A DNA stretch of 64,000 nucleotides, taken from positions 372,001-436,000 of the forward strand of contig NZ_JBFONT020000001.1 in assembly GCF_040779325.2 (NCBI RefSeq), read 5' to 3'. Within the stretch, counting starts at the first letter, position 1; each line of letters opens with the position of its first letter. This document shows positions 44,649-53,570 of this stretch, in pieces. Both the position numbers and the translations under genes were made by a program. Source of the DNA: Aestuariibius violaceus. GTDB taxonomy: Bacteria; Pseudomonadota; Alphaproteobacteria; Rhodobacterales; Rhodobacteraceae. The notes beneath the pieces are model-generated. The model had not been told where the DNA came from and made no database searches. It worked only from the letters and a program-made list of their open reading frames with translations.

Positions 44649-45644
44649 TCACACCCGTTCAATGATTCGCTCCCCGAACAGCCCCTGCGGCCGGAACACC
44701 AGAAAAATCAGCGCAAGCACATAGGCGAACCAGTTCTCGGTCGCGCCGCCCAGATAGGGCGCCCCGATCAGGAACTCGAACAGCTTCTCACCAACCCCGA
44801 TAATCAACCCGCCGACGATCGCGCCGGGGATCGAGGTGAAGCCGCCCAGCATCAGGACAGGCAGCGCCTTCAGGGCGATCAGCGACAGCGAGAACTGCAC
44901 CCCTGATTTGGCCCCCCACATGATCCCGGCCACAAGCGCCACGAACCCTGCAATCGACCAGACGAGAATCCAGATGTAGTTGAGCGAGATGCCAACGGAC
45001 AAAGCCGCCTGATGGTCGTCCGCCACAGCCCGTAAGGCGCGCCCCTGCTTGGTATACTGGGAAAAGGCGACGAGTGCCGCGACCAGAACGATGGCGACAA
45101 TGGCCGCCACGATATCCAGCTTATCGATGAAGAAGCCGAAGAAATCGTCCGATCCAAGCCCAGCCGTCATATCCTCGATCCAGAACGATCCACCCTGCGG
45201 AATCCCGACGTCGAGCGTCTTGATCTCGGATCCCCACATCAGGTCGCCGACCCCTTCCAGGAAATACGCCAGCCCAATCGTCGCCATGAACAGAATGATC
45301 GGCTCCTGCCCGACGAGATGCCGGAAGATGAAGCGCTGCACGGCGATCGCGAACAGCACCATGACACCAACGGTCAGAAGGATCGCCAGAAGCGCCGGAA
45401 CCTCCCACCCGAAATAGTGCAGATCGGTCCCGAATATCGCATTGATGAGATGCGCGAACGGGATCTGCCCATTCATGATCCCGACAAGCGTCAAGGCCGC
45501 GAAGAGGGCCATTACACCTTGGGCATAGTTGAATATGCCGGACGCCTTGTAGATCAGCACGAATCCCAGCGCGACCAGCGCATAGAGAACGCCAGCCATC
45601 AGCCCGTTCAGAACGACCTCGATGCCGTAATAGAACTGATCCAT
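44649..45644 (-). CDS. livH: Liv-type ABC permease (LivH)
   Basis: 331 residues, about eight membrane segments. LivH signatures: LNGLMAGVLYALVALGFVLIYKASG at the start, TKQGRALRAVADDHQAALSVGI loop, and KALPVLMLGGFTSIPGAIVGG. The insert between helices (WGSEIKTLDVGIPQGGSFWI) is longer than in E. coli LivH. GGAGG precedes the ATG. Confidence 0.93.
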   Translation of the reverse strand: MDQFYYGIEVVLNGLMAGVLYALVALGFVLIYKASGIFNYAQGVMALFAALTLVGIMNGQIPFAHLINAIFGTDLHYFGWEVPALLAILLTVGVMVLFAIAVQRFIFRHLVGQEPIILFMATIGLAYFLEGVGDLMWGSEIKTLDVGIPQGGSFWIEDMTAGLGSDDFFGFFIDKLDIVAAIVAIVLVAALVAFSQYTKQGRALRAVADDHQAALSVGISLNYIWILVWSIAGFVALVAGIMWGAKSGVQFSLSLIALKALPVLMLGGFTSIPGAIVGGLIIGVGEKLFEFLIGAPYLGGATENWFAYVLALIFLVFRPQGLFGERIIERV

Positions 45645-45699
45645 CAGCGCGCCCTCCTTACTTGTTCAGGCCGTGCAGGGATCTTCGTCGGAGTGTTGA

Positions 45700-46239
45700 T
45701 CATCCGAGATCCCTTTCGCTAACGCGGTAGGTAGTGAACTCCTGGCCCACGAAATGAGTGACCCGCAGCTCGATCAACGTGCCCGCGCTGCTGACGCCCC
45801 CGAAATACCGGGTGAGCAACGCCTCCCGATCCTGACGACGGCCCGGCAGGAGCGGCGCATCTTCCGCAGCGAAAAGCGTGCTGAGAAACAGGTCCATCTC
45901 CTCCGGCGTCTGAGATCGCATATTGAGCCCACACGCCGCATCCCTCACGGGCAGGACAAAGGTGTTCCTGTCGGAAAATCCGCGATAGGCCTGACCGCCT
46001 TGCCCCAGCAGGTGCTGACGCTCGGCAGGGCCGCGTAGGCGGGACAAACCGTTCTTGCGCGGCGCGTCTCCCTCTATCAACGCCATCACACAGCGGTCCA
46101 TCAGCATGCGGGATGCTTCGGCGCGGGCAACATCTTGCGCCGCGGCGGCGCCAGAACTTGCAACCGAAAACGCCAATGCGGACGCAACGGCCCAGCCGCG
46201 GTGATAGAGCTGTCGAATGACCGCCCCGGGCCTAATCAT
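45700..46239 (-). CDS. Secreted protein of unknown function within the liv cluster
   Basis: 179 residues with a signal peptide (WAVASALAFSVASSGAAAAQ). The mature part has two Cys (MDRCVMAL, DAACGLNM) and no motif I know. Its ATG overlaps the livG stop by 8 bases, so it is translationally coupled to the transporter ATPase; an upstream ATG would overlap more and lacks a signal peptide of normal length. A periplasmic accessory to the importer is possible. Confidence 0.75.
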   Translation of the reverse strand: MIRPGAVIRQLYHRGWAVASALAFSVASSGAAAAQDVARAEASRMLMDRCVMALIEGDAPRKNGLSRLRGPAERQHLLGQGGQAYRGFSDRNTFVLPVRDAACGLNMRSQTPEEMDLFLSTLFAAEDAPLLPGRRQDREALLTRYFGGVSSAGTLIELRVTHFVGQEFTTYRVSERDLG

Positions 46240-47050
46240 GGGCCACCCCGAGATAGGCATCGATGACATCGGGATTGTTGCGCACCTCGTCGGGCGTCCC
46301 GTCCCCGATCTTGCGCCCGTAATCCATGACGACGACGCGGTCCGACAAATCCATAACCACGCCCATATCGTGCTCGATCAGGGCGATCGTCGTGCCGAAC
46401 TCATCATTCACGTCGAGGATGAAGCGGCTCATATCCTCTTTCTCTTCGACGTTCATGCCCGCCATTGGTTCGTCGAGCAGAAGAAGCTCTGGTCCCGCCG
46501 CCAACGCACGAGCCAGTTCGACCCGTTTCTTAAGCCCATAAGGCAACCGCCCCACCGGCGTCTTGCGGATCGACTGGATCTCCAAGAAGTCGATGATTTT
46601 CTCGACGGCCTCGCGGTTCTCGACCTCTTCCCGCTCCGCCCGGCCTTTCCAAAGCGCCTGCGACCAAAGGCCAGCCTTCATGTGCCTCAACCGCCCGGTC
46701 ATGACGTTGTCCAGCACGCTCATCCCATTAAACAAAGCGATGTTCTGGAACGTCCGTGCCACGCCCTGTCGTGCGACCTGATAGGGCTTCATCGGCGGGC
46801 GCTTCTCGCCGCGGAACCAGACCTCTCCCTCCTGGGGATTGTAGAAGCCGGAAATCACGTTCAGCATCGACGACTTACCTGCGCCGTTGGGCCCGATAAT
46901 CGCCCGTATCTCTCCCTGACGGATGTCGAAGGAGATATCCTTAATCGCCTCCACCCCGCCGAAGCGCAGGGTGATGTTGCGCATCTCCATCATGACGCCG
47001 CCGATGGTGCGCCCGTCAGGAGTGACGTAAGGTTCGACGCTGTCCTTCAT
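46232..47050 (-). CDS. livG: Branched-chain-type ABC transporter ATPase (LivG)
   Basis: 272 residues. Walker A GPNGAGKSS, Walker B LLLLDEPMAGMN, H-loop ALIEHDMGVVMDL. The signature reads LPYGLKKRVELARAL in place of LSGGQ, which is normal for LivG proteins. Pairs with LivF in the importer. Confidence 0.93.
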   Translation of the reverse strand: MKDSVEPYVTPDGRTIGGVMMEMRNITLRFGGVEAIKDISFDIRQGEIRAIIGPNGAGKSSMLNVISGFYNPQEGEVWFRGEKRPPMKPYQVARQGVARTFQNIALFNGMSVLDNVMTGRLRHMKAGLWSQALWKGRAEREEVENREAVEKIIDFLEIQSIRKTPVGRLPYGLKKRVELARALAAGPELLLLDEPMAGMNVEEKEDMSRFILDVNDEFGTTIALIEHDMGVVMDLSDRVVVMDYGRKIGDGTPDEVRNNPDVIDAYLGVAHD

Positions 47051-47062
47051 GGCGCAGCGCCC

Positions 47063-47115
47063 GCGGGATGGTGGGCGGGGCGATCCGCGCAGCGGGAGCG
47101 TCCGACCATCATTCC
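47063..47115 (+). repeat. Copy of dispersed repeat family R3
   Basis: GCGGGATGGTGGGCGGGGCGA, similar to 35064-35118, with GACCATCATTCC as the partner arm. It overlaps the end of the acyl-CoA synthetase gene by a few bases and fills the gap to livG. Confidence 0.55.
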
Positions 47116-49085
47116 GCGGCCTCCAGCACCTTTGTCTTCACCGGAACGACTGCGGCATCGCGGATTTCCAGCGTCGCCTTGATCTTCCCCTTGCGCCCGT
47201 CCTCGTAAGTCACTTCCGTCTCGGTGTAGATCTCATCCTTCCCGCCGTAGAGCGCGTCGATCAGGTCAGCGAATTTCTCACCAATGATTTTCCGACGGAC
47301 TTTCCGGGTCCGCGTCAACTCTCCATCATCCGCGTCGAGCTCCTTATGCAGGACGAGGAACCGATGCACCTGGCAGCCAGACAGCATCTCGTCCTCGGCG
47401 ACTGACCGGTTCACCTCTTCTACATGTCCCTGGATGATCTCCAGCACCTTGGGATGCTGCGACAATTCCTGATAGCTCGCATAGGCGATATTGTTCCGCT
47501 CAGCCCAATTCCCGACGGCCGTCAGGTCGATATTGATGAAGGCGCAGCACATGTCGCGCCCTGCCCCGAACACCACCGCCTCAAGGATATTGGGGAAGAA
47601 TTTCAGCTTGTTCTCCATGTATTTCGGCGCAAAGAGCGATCCGCCCGCCATCTTCCCCACATCCTTCGCGCGGTCGATGATCCGCAGATGGCCGCTTTCC
47701 TCCTCGATGAACCCGGCATCGCCCGTCGCGACCCAGCCCTCGGGATCCTTCGTATCCGCCGTGCTGTCAGGGTTCTTGAAATACTCCACAAAGACGCCGG
47801 GCGAACGGTAGAAGACCTCCCCATTCTCGTCGATACGAAGCTCGACGCCCGGAGACGGAACGCCGACCGTATCCGACCGCACTTCCCCGTCCGGCTGCTG
47901 GGTAATGAAGACCGACGCCTCAGTCTGCCCGTAGAGCTGTTTCAGGTTGATTCCCAGCGCGCGGTAGAAATCAAAAATCTCCGGCCCGATCGCCTCTCCC
48001 GCAGTATAGCCCACGCGGATCCGGCTGAGCCCGAGCGTGTTCTTGAGCGGCCCATAAACCAGCAGATTGCCCAAGCTGTAGAGCAACCGGTCCCCGGTGC
48101 CGACCTTCCGCCCGTCCAGAATGGCAGGCCCCACCCGGCGGGCGACCTTCATGAAATAGTCGAACATCCTTCGCTTGAGACGCCCCGCATCCTCCATCCG
48201 GATCATGACAGTCGTCAGCTGCGTCTCAAAAATCCGCGGCGGCGCGAAGTAGTATGTCGGCCCGATCTCCCGCAGATCGGTCATCATCGTACTCTCGCTC
48301 TCCGGGCAGTTCACGCAGAAGCCGGTCCAATAGGCCTGCCCGATTGAGAAGATGAAATCCCCGACCCAGGCCATCGGCAGATAGGCCAGGATCTCGTCTC
48401 CCGGCTTTAGATGGTCAAACTCCGAGGAAGCCTTCGATGTCTCGATAATGTTGCGGTTTGACAGAACGACACCTTTCGGCCGCCCCGTCGTGCCCGAGGT
48501 ATAGAGCATGACGCAGGTGTCATCGTAGGCGAGCGCCTCGCGTCGCTGCCTCAACTGAGTACGGGCGGCGTCATCCGCAGCCCGCCCGGATTTCTGGACG
48601 TCAACGTAAGATGAGAGATGTGTGTGATCGTATTTTCGCAAGCCCCGCGGGTCGAGGTAAATGATCTTCTCCAGACCATGCTCTTCGTTCTGAACGTCGA
48701 TGATCTTATCGACTTGCTCTTGATCGCCGCAAATGACGTAGGTCGCCCCGCAATGGTCGAGCGCGTAGGCGACCTCTTCCGCAGCCGCGTCCTGATAAAG
48801 CGGGACAGGAACAGCCCCGTTCATCTGAACAGCAACCATGGCCCAGTAGAGATACGGGCGGTTTCGCCCAAGGATTGCGACGTAGTCGCCAGGCGCCACG
48901 CCAAGTTCGGCAAGCCCCAAAGCGAACGCTTCGATCTCGTCCGCGGCCTCTGCCCAGGTCCAGGATTGCCAGATCCCGAACTCTTTCTCCCTGTAGGCGG
49001 CCTTGCTGCCATGCTGGGCGACATTCCGGGCCAACAGCCCAGGAATAGACACCGGATGCCCGTCAGGCGCTTTCGCGTCGTTCAC
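47109..49085 (-). CDS. Long-chain acyl-CoA synthetase-like AMP-forming ligase
   Basis: 658 residues. The ANL P-loop reads MLYTSGTTGRPKGVVLSNRN; other motifs are YGQTEAS, GWVATGDAGFIEEESG and RAKDVGKMAGGSLFAPKYMENKL. The size and the C-terminal extension (TRKVRRKIIGEKF) match the large FadD-like group linked to liv transporters. It activates a fatty or aromatic acid to acyl-CoA. GTG start with GGAGG 9 bases upstream. First gene of the liv cluster; a palindrome lies 100 bases upstream. Confidence 0.9.
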   Translation of the reverse strand: MNDAKAPDGHPVSIPGLLARNVAQHGSKAAYREKEFGIWQSWTWAEAADEIEAFALGLAELGVAPGDYVAILGRNRPYLYWAMVAVQMNGAVPVPLYQDAAAEEVAYALDHCGATYVICGDQEQVDKIIDVQNEEHGLEKIIYLDPRGLRKYDHTHLSSYVDVQKSGRAADDAARTQLRQRREALAYDDTCVMLYTSGTTGRPKGVVLSNRNIIETSKASSEFDHLKPGDEILAYLPMAWVGDFIFSIGQAYWTGFCVNCPESESTMMTDLREIGPTYYFAPPRIFETQLTTVMIRMEDAGRLKRRMFDYFMKVARRVGPAILDGRKVGTGDRLLYSLGNLLVYGPLKNTLGLSRIRVGYTAGEAIGPEIFDFYRALGINLKQLYGQTEASVFITQQPDGEVRSDTVGVPSPGVELRIDENGEVFYRSPGVFVEYFKNPDSTADTKDPEGWVATGDAGFIEEESGHLRIIDRAKDVGKMAGGSLFAPKYMENKLKFFPNILEAVVFGAGRDMCCAFINIDLTAVGNWAERNNIAYASYQELSQHPKVLEIIQGHVEEVNRSVAEDEMLSGCQVHRFLVLHKELDADDGELTRTRKVRRKIIGEKFADLIDALYGGKDEIYTETEVTYEDGRKGKIKATLEIRDAAVVPVKTKVLEAAE

Positions 49086-49184
49086 CAGAGATGTCCTCCC
49101 CGTCAGTCTTGATGCCGACGATTCCGGGATCCCCTCCCGGTTCTCATAACTTTGAAGAAACGGAACGTCCGGTCAACGAGTTTT

Positions 49185-49200
49185 TTGAACAAGCGTTCAA
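49185..49200. promoter_or_regulatory. Palindrome upstream of the acyl-CoA synthetase, likely TetR-type operator
   Basis: TTGAAC-AAGC-GTTCAA, perfect 6-bp arms, in an AT-rich stretch (TTTTTTGAAC) between fdh and the ligase gene. Symmetric GAAC/GTTC sites are common for TetR/AcrR regulators of acyl-CoA metabolism. No such regulator gene is adjacent. Confidence 0.55.
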
Positions 49201-49235
49201 TTTATTGCGGCAAGCAGGCCTGCAGCGTAAATTCC

Positions 49236-51971
49236 TTACTCTGCAGCGACCTTTCGGGACGCTTCCACACGGACAGCCGAAAACTTGAACTCCGGGATCT
49301 TGCCGTACGGGTCGAGCGCGGGGTTGGTCAGCAAGTTCGCTGCAGCCTCGACATAGGCGAACGGCAGAAACACCGTGTCTTCCGCCACGGCCCGGTCGGC
49401 GCGCGCCATAACGTCCACCGTTCCGCGCCGGGTCGAAAGCCGCACCATCTCGCCAGCGGCAACACCGAGCCGGTGAAGCGTCCGTGGATGAAGCGCGCAA
49501 TTCGCCTCCGGCTCCAACGCATCCAGCGCCGAAGATCGCCGGGTCATCGCGCCGGTATGCCAGTGCTCAAGCTGCCGCCCGGTGATGAGGACCATCGGAT
49601 ACTCCGCATCCGGCACCTCGTCCGGCGGCAAGATCGAGGCCGGTGTGAACCGCGCCCGCCCCTCGGGCCGTGGGAACGCGTCAGAGAAAACGATCGCTGC
49701 GCCAGGATCCTCCGGGCCGCTTGACGGATAGGTTACGGCCTCGCCCTCAAGCCGCTCCCAGGTGATGTTATCGAGGCTGGCCATGCCTTTCTTCATCTCG
49801 GTAAAAACCTCGCGCGGGTGCTCATAAGACCACCCCAGGCCCAGCCGTCGAGCAATCTGGGTCGTGATCCACCAATCCTCGCGCGCCTCTCCGGGGGCTG
49901 GAACTGCGGGCCGCCCCATCTGCACCTGCCGGTTGGTATTTGTCACAGTCCCAGTCTTCTCGGGCCACGCGGCCGCGGGCAGGATCACATCGGCGAACAT
50001 CGCCGTCTCGGTCAGGAAGATGTCCTGCACAACCAGATGGTCGAGCTTGCCCAGCGCGTCCCGCGCGTGATCCACATCCGGATCGCTCATCGCCGGGTTC
50101 TCGCCCAGGATGTACATCGCCCGGATATCGCTCGCATGAATCGCGTCCATGATCTCGACGACTGTCAGCCCCTTCTCGGCGCCGATCCCGCCGGTCCCCC
50201 AGATCTCCTCGAAGGCCGAGCGGACGCCGTCGTCTGTCACACTCCGGTAATCCGGCAGGAACATCGGGATCAGCCCGGCGTCAGAGGCACCCTGCACGTT
50301 GTTCTGCCCCCGCAGCGGATGCAGCCCGGTTCCCGGCCGCCCCACATGCCCGCACATCAGCGCCAGCGAGATCAGGCAGCGCGAGTTGTCCGTCCCGTGG
50401 ACATGCTGGCTGACGCCCATGCCCCAGAAGATCATGCCAGCCTTGGCGCCTGCCCAGACACGCGCCACGTCGCGGAGCATCTCCGCCGGGATCCCGCAAT
50501 GCTCCGCCATCTTCTCCGGCGGGAAATCCTCGAGATGCGCCTTCATCGCGTCCCAATTCTCAGTCATCGCGGCGATGTACTGCCGGTCGTAGAGCTCTTC
50601 ATCAACGATCACGTGCATGATCGCGTTCAGCATCGCGACATCGCCGCCTGGCTTGAACTGAAGCATGTGCGAGGCGTGGCGCTTGAGCCCTTGGGCCCGC
50701 GGGTCCATGACGATCAGCTGCCCACCGCGCTTGGCGAACTGCTTGAAATAGGTCGCAGCAACCGGATGGTTCTCGGTCGGGTTGGCGCCGATGACCATGG
50801 CGACGTCGGCATTTTCGATCTCGTTGAACGTCGCGGTGACGGCGCCCGAGCCGATGTTCTCAAGCAGAGCCGCGACCGAGGAGGCATGGCAAAGCCGCGT
50901 GCAGTGATCGACATTGTTGTGCCCGAAGCCCTGCCGGATCAGCTTCTGGAAGAGATAAGCCTCTTCGTTCGAACACTTGGCTGATCCAAAGCCCGCCGCC
51001 TCGCGCCCACGGCCCTTCAGGCCATTGGCCGCGGCGTCCAAAGCCTCATCCCAACTGGCCTCCCGGAAATGCGTAGACCAGTCACCAGGATCGACATTCA
51101 TCCCCTTTGGCGCACCCCCTTTCCGGATCAGCGGTACCGTCAGGCGATGCGGATGGTGGATGTAGTCGAAGCCGAACCGCCCCTTGACGCAAAGCCGGTT
51201 CTCGTTCGCAGGCCCCTCCGCGCCTTCGACCCAAGCGATCTTGTCGTCCTTGACCTTGAAGGTCAGCTGGCATCCCACACCGCAATAGGGGCAGACGGAG
51301 TCCACTTCCCGATCCACATCCGCGCTGTCCGGGATCGCACCGCGAGGCATCAGGGCGCCCGTTGGGCAGGCCGAGACGCACTCCCCACAGGCAACGCAAG
51401 TGCTCGCCCCCATGGGATCATCCTGATCGAAAACCGGAAAGGCCTGATGCCCCCGCCCGGCCATCCCGATCACGTCGTTGACTTGAACCTCCCGGCACGC
51501 CCGCACGCAAAGGCCGCACTGGATGCACGCATCGAGGTTGACCGCCATCGCAACGTGGCTGTCATCCAGCAGCGGCACCGCCTCCGGTTCCATTGCCGGA
51601 AACCGGCTTTCTTCCACGCCCTGCGCCACAGCCATATCGTGCAGGTGCGACGACCGGTCATGCGCTTCCCGCGGCTGATCAGCCGCGAGCAGTTCCATCA
51701 CCATCCGACGCGCCGCGACCTCCCGCGCGCCATCAGTCGTGACGACCATCCCCTCGCTTGGCGTCCGGATGCAGGAGGCGACCAGAACCCGCTCCCCTTC
51801 AACGCCAACCATGCAGGCCCGGCAATTGCCGTCGGGGCGGTACCCCGGCGCATCGCGATGGCAGAGATGCGGGATCAGCGTCCCCTTCCGCTTGGCGACC
51901 TGCCAGATCGTCTCGCCCGGCGCGGCCTCGGCGGGCTGGCCATCAAGCGTGAAGCGGATTGTGTCGGCCAT
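49236..51971 (-). CDS. Formate dehydrogenase-type molybdopterin alpha subunit
   Basis: 911 residues. N-terminal [2Fe-2S] domain (Cys37, 50, 53, 67); ferredoxin-like pair DACIQCGLCVRACREVQ and STCVACGECVSACPTGA; [4Fe-4S] CPYCGVGCQLTF; then the Mo-bis-MGD domain with VDHCTRLCHASSVAAL, where Cys stands at the metal-ligand position taken by selenocysteine in some FDHs. The layout matches FdsA/FdhF-like NAD-linked enzymes, but no beta, gamma or FdhD genes are adjacent. AGGAG precedes the ATG at 51971; a 52-codon extension is discarded. Confidence 0.88.
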   Translation of the reverse strand: MADTIRFTLDGQPAEAAPGETIWQVAKRKGTLIPHLCHRDAPGYRPDGNCRACMVGVEGERVLVASCIRTPSEGMVVTTDGAREVAARRMVMELLAADQPREAHDRSSHLHDMAVAQGVEESRFPAMEPEAVPLLDDSHVAMAVNLDACIQCGLCVRACREVQVNDVIGMAGRGHQAFPVFDQDDPMGASTCVACGECVSACPTGALMPRGAIPDSADVDREVDSVCPYCGVGCQLTFKVKDDKIAWVEGAEGPANENRLCVKGRFGFDYIHHPHRLTVPLIRKGGAPKGMNVDPGDWSTHFREASWDEALDAAANGLKGRGREAAGFGSAKCSNEEAYLFQKLIRQGFGHNNVDHCTRLCHASSVAALLENIGSGAVTATFNEIENADVAMVIGANPTENHPVAATYFKQFAKRGGQLIVMDPRAQGLKRHASHMLQFKPGGDVAMLNAIMHVIVDEELYDRQYIAAMTENWDAMKAHLEDFPPEKMAEHCGIPAEMLRDVARVWAGAKAGMIFWGMGVSQHVHGTDNSRCLISLALMCGHVGRPGTGLHPLRGQNNVQGASDAGLIPMFLPDYRSVTDDGVRSAFEEIWGTGGIGAEKGLTVVEIMDAIHASDIRAMYILGENPAMSDPDVDHARDALGKLDHLVVQDIFLTETAMFADVILPAAAWPEKTGTVTNTNRQVQMGRPAVPAPGEAREDWWITTQIARRLGLGWSYEHPREVFTEMKKGMASLDNITWERLEGEAVTYPSSGPEDPGAAIVFSDAFPRPEGRARFTPASILPPDEVPDAEYPMVLITGRQLEHWHTGAMTRRSSALDALEPEANCALHPRTLHRLGVAAGEMVRLSTRRGTVDVMARADRAVAEDTVFLPFAYVEAAANLLTNPALDPYGKIPEFKFSAVRVEASRKVAAE

Positions 51972-52126
51972 CATCTCTCCTGCGGCAGAACTCAGAGCGA
52001 CCAGATCACCCTTGGCGGCATTCTGAAACCGCCCCCGCGACGCGCCATCGACAAAACGCGGCACAGCTTCCCTTATCGTGCCGCAAGGCATAGGCCGGGG
52101 AAAGCCCGAACGACAGGAGCGCGACA

Positions 52127-53179
52127 ATGACCCACTTCTGGCTTCGCGCCGAACAGCGCGCCAACGAAGAGCGCACGCCGCTGATGCCGGAGGGTGCGGC
52201 GAAGCTCTTGGCTGCCGGACATTCCGTGATTGTGGAGCGGAGCCCTCACCGGATCGTCCCCGATTCCGACTACGGCGCAGCGGGGTGTACGATTGCCCCT
52301 CAAGATAGTTGGCCGGAAGCGCCCGTCGATGCGGTCATTCTCGGCCTGAAGGAGCTTGACCCGCACGGCCCAGACCTGCGCCATCGTCACATCATGTTCG
52401 GCCACGCCTATAAAGGTCAGCCAGACGGGCCGCAGCTGCTCGCCCGGTTCAAGCGCGGCGGCGGCACGCTGTTGGATCTCGAATACCTCACCGACGACCA
52501 TGGCCGCCGTCTGGCCGCATTCGGCTATTGGGCAGGTTATGTCGGTGCTGCGGTCTCGCTCATCGCCTGGACAGCCCAACAAACCGGCAAACCGATGTCG
52601 TCGCTTTCGACCTGGGACGGCGCGAACCCACTGCTTGCGGACCTTCAGACACGGATGATCGATCTTGGCGGCACACGTCCCACCGCCATTGTCATCGGCG
52701 CAAAGGGCCGGGTGGGCACTGGCGCGCGCGATCTCTGCACCGCCCTCGGCGTCGCCGTGACCGCTTGGGATATGGAAGAGACTGCAACAGGCGGGCCGTT
52801 CCCGGAAATACTCGCCCACGATATCTTCTTGAACTGCGTACTGGCTGGCCCGAATACGCCAGTTTTCGTCAGTCAATCGGCGCTGACCGCGCAGCGCCGC
52901 CTCAGCGTGATCGGCGATATCGCTTGCGATCCGGGAAGTGACTACAATCCTGTCCCGCTCTACGACCGCGCCACGAACTGGAAAAATCCGACAATCCGTG
53001 TCCACGATGCCCCTCCGCTCGACATCATGGCTGTCGACAACCTTCCGTCCCTGCTCCCGCGAGACTCATCCGAGGACTTCGCTGAGCAACTCCTGCCGCT
53101 GCTTCTGGATTTCGAAACACATCCTGCCTGGCCCCACGCGGCAACGCTCTACGAAGAGCACGCCACTAAGGCCGGATAA
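52127..53179 (+). CDS. Saccharopine dehydrogenase (NAD+, L-lysine-forming) family
   Basis: 350 residues of the alanine-dehydrogenase/LYS1 fold: FWLRAEQRANEERTPLMP with the Arg-Glu-Arg opening typical of LYS1, LGLKELDP, FGHAYKGQ, and the NAD-binding IVIGAKGRVGTGARDL. The enzyme interconverts saccharopine with lysine and 2-oxoglutarate. AGGAG precedes the ATG. Divergent from the formate-dehydrogenase-type gene; its end overlaps the DUF3775 gene by 14 bases. Confidence 0.88.
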   Translation: MTHFWLRAEQRANEERTPLMPEGAAKLLAAGHSVIVERSPHRIVPDSDYGAAGCTIAPQDSWPEAPVDAVILGLKELDPHGPDLRHRHIMFGHAYKGQPDGPQLLARFKRGGGTLLDLEYLTDDHGRRLAAFGYWAGYVGAAVSLIAWTAQQTGKPMSSLSTWDGANPLLADLQTRMIDLGGTRPTAIVIGAKGRVGTGARDLCTALGVAVTAWDMEETATGGPFPEILAHDIFLNCVLAGPNTPVFVSQSALTAQRRLSVIGDIACDPGSDYNPVPLYDRATNWKNPTIRVHDAPPLDIMAVDNLPSLLPRDSSEDFAEQLLPLLLDFETHPAWPHAATLYEEHATKAG

Positions 53180-53498
53180 TCTCGTCTTCCTCGGCCCCTG
53201 CCGAGATCCCGAGCGCGTCCAGCCCGTTTTCCAGGTGATCCGCCAGATGCGGCGTGCCTTTCAGGTAATCGACCGTCGGCGTGCTTGCTTCCTGCACCGC
53301 CATTTTCTTGGCTTCTTCCAACTCGTCCGCGTCATAACTTTCCCGCCCGATCCACATGACAGCGACAAGGCTGGCTTGTTCTTCTTCCGTCAGCCCACCG
53401 ACGAAGGCATTGAACTCGGGCTCGGCCCGATCAAGCTCTCGGGCCAGGATGATGACCTCGGCGATCTTGTCGACGGTGATGTCCAGCTCAGGGTCCAA
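53166..53498 (-). CDS. DUF3775 family protein, TTG start
   Basis: 110 residues, acidic: DITVDKIAEVIILARELDRAEPEF, then LTEEEQASLVAVMWIGRESYD, the DUF3775 pattern. Function unknown. A TTG at 53498 is the best start: GGAGG is placed exactly 7 bases before it, and family similarity starts there. The ATG 13 codons upstream has no ribosome site. Confidence 0.82.
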   Translation of the reverse strand: MDPELDITVDKIAEVIILARELDRAEPEFNAFVGGLTEEEQASLVAVMWIGRESYDADELEEAKKMAVQEASTPTVDYLKGTPHLADHLENGLDALGISAGAEEDEIIRP

Positions 53499-53570
53499 AG
53501 CGGTGCCTCCTTCAATGCTCGAAACGCATTCTACCACGAAAGAAACACCGGCGCTTGATCCAGAGCAAAC

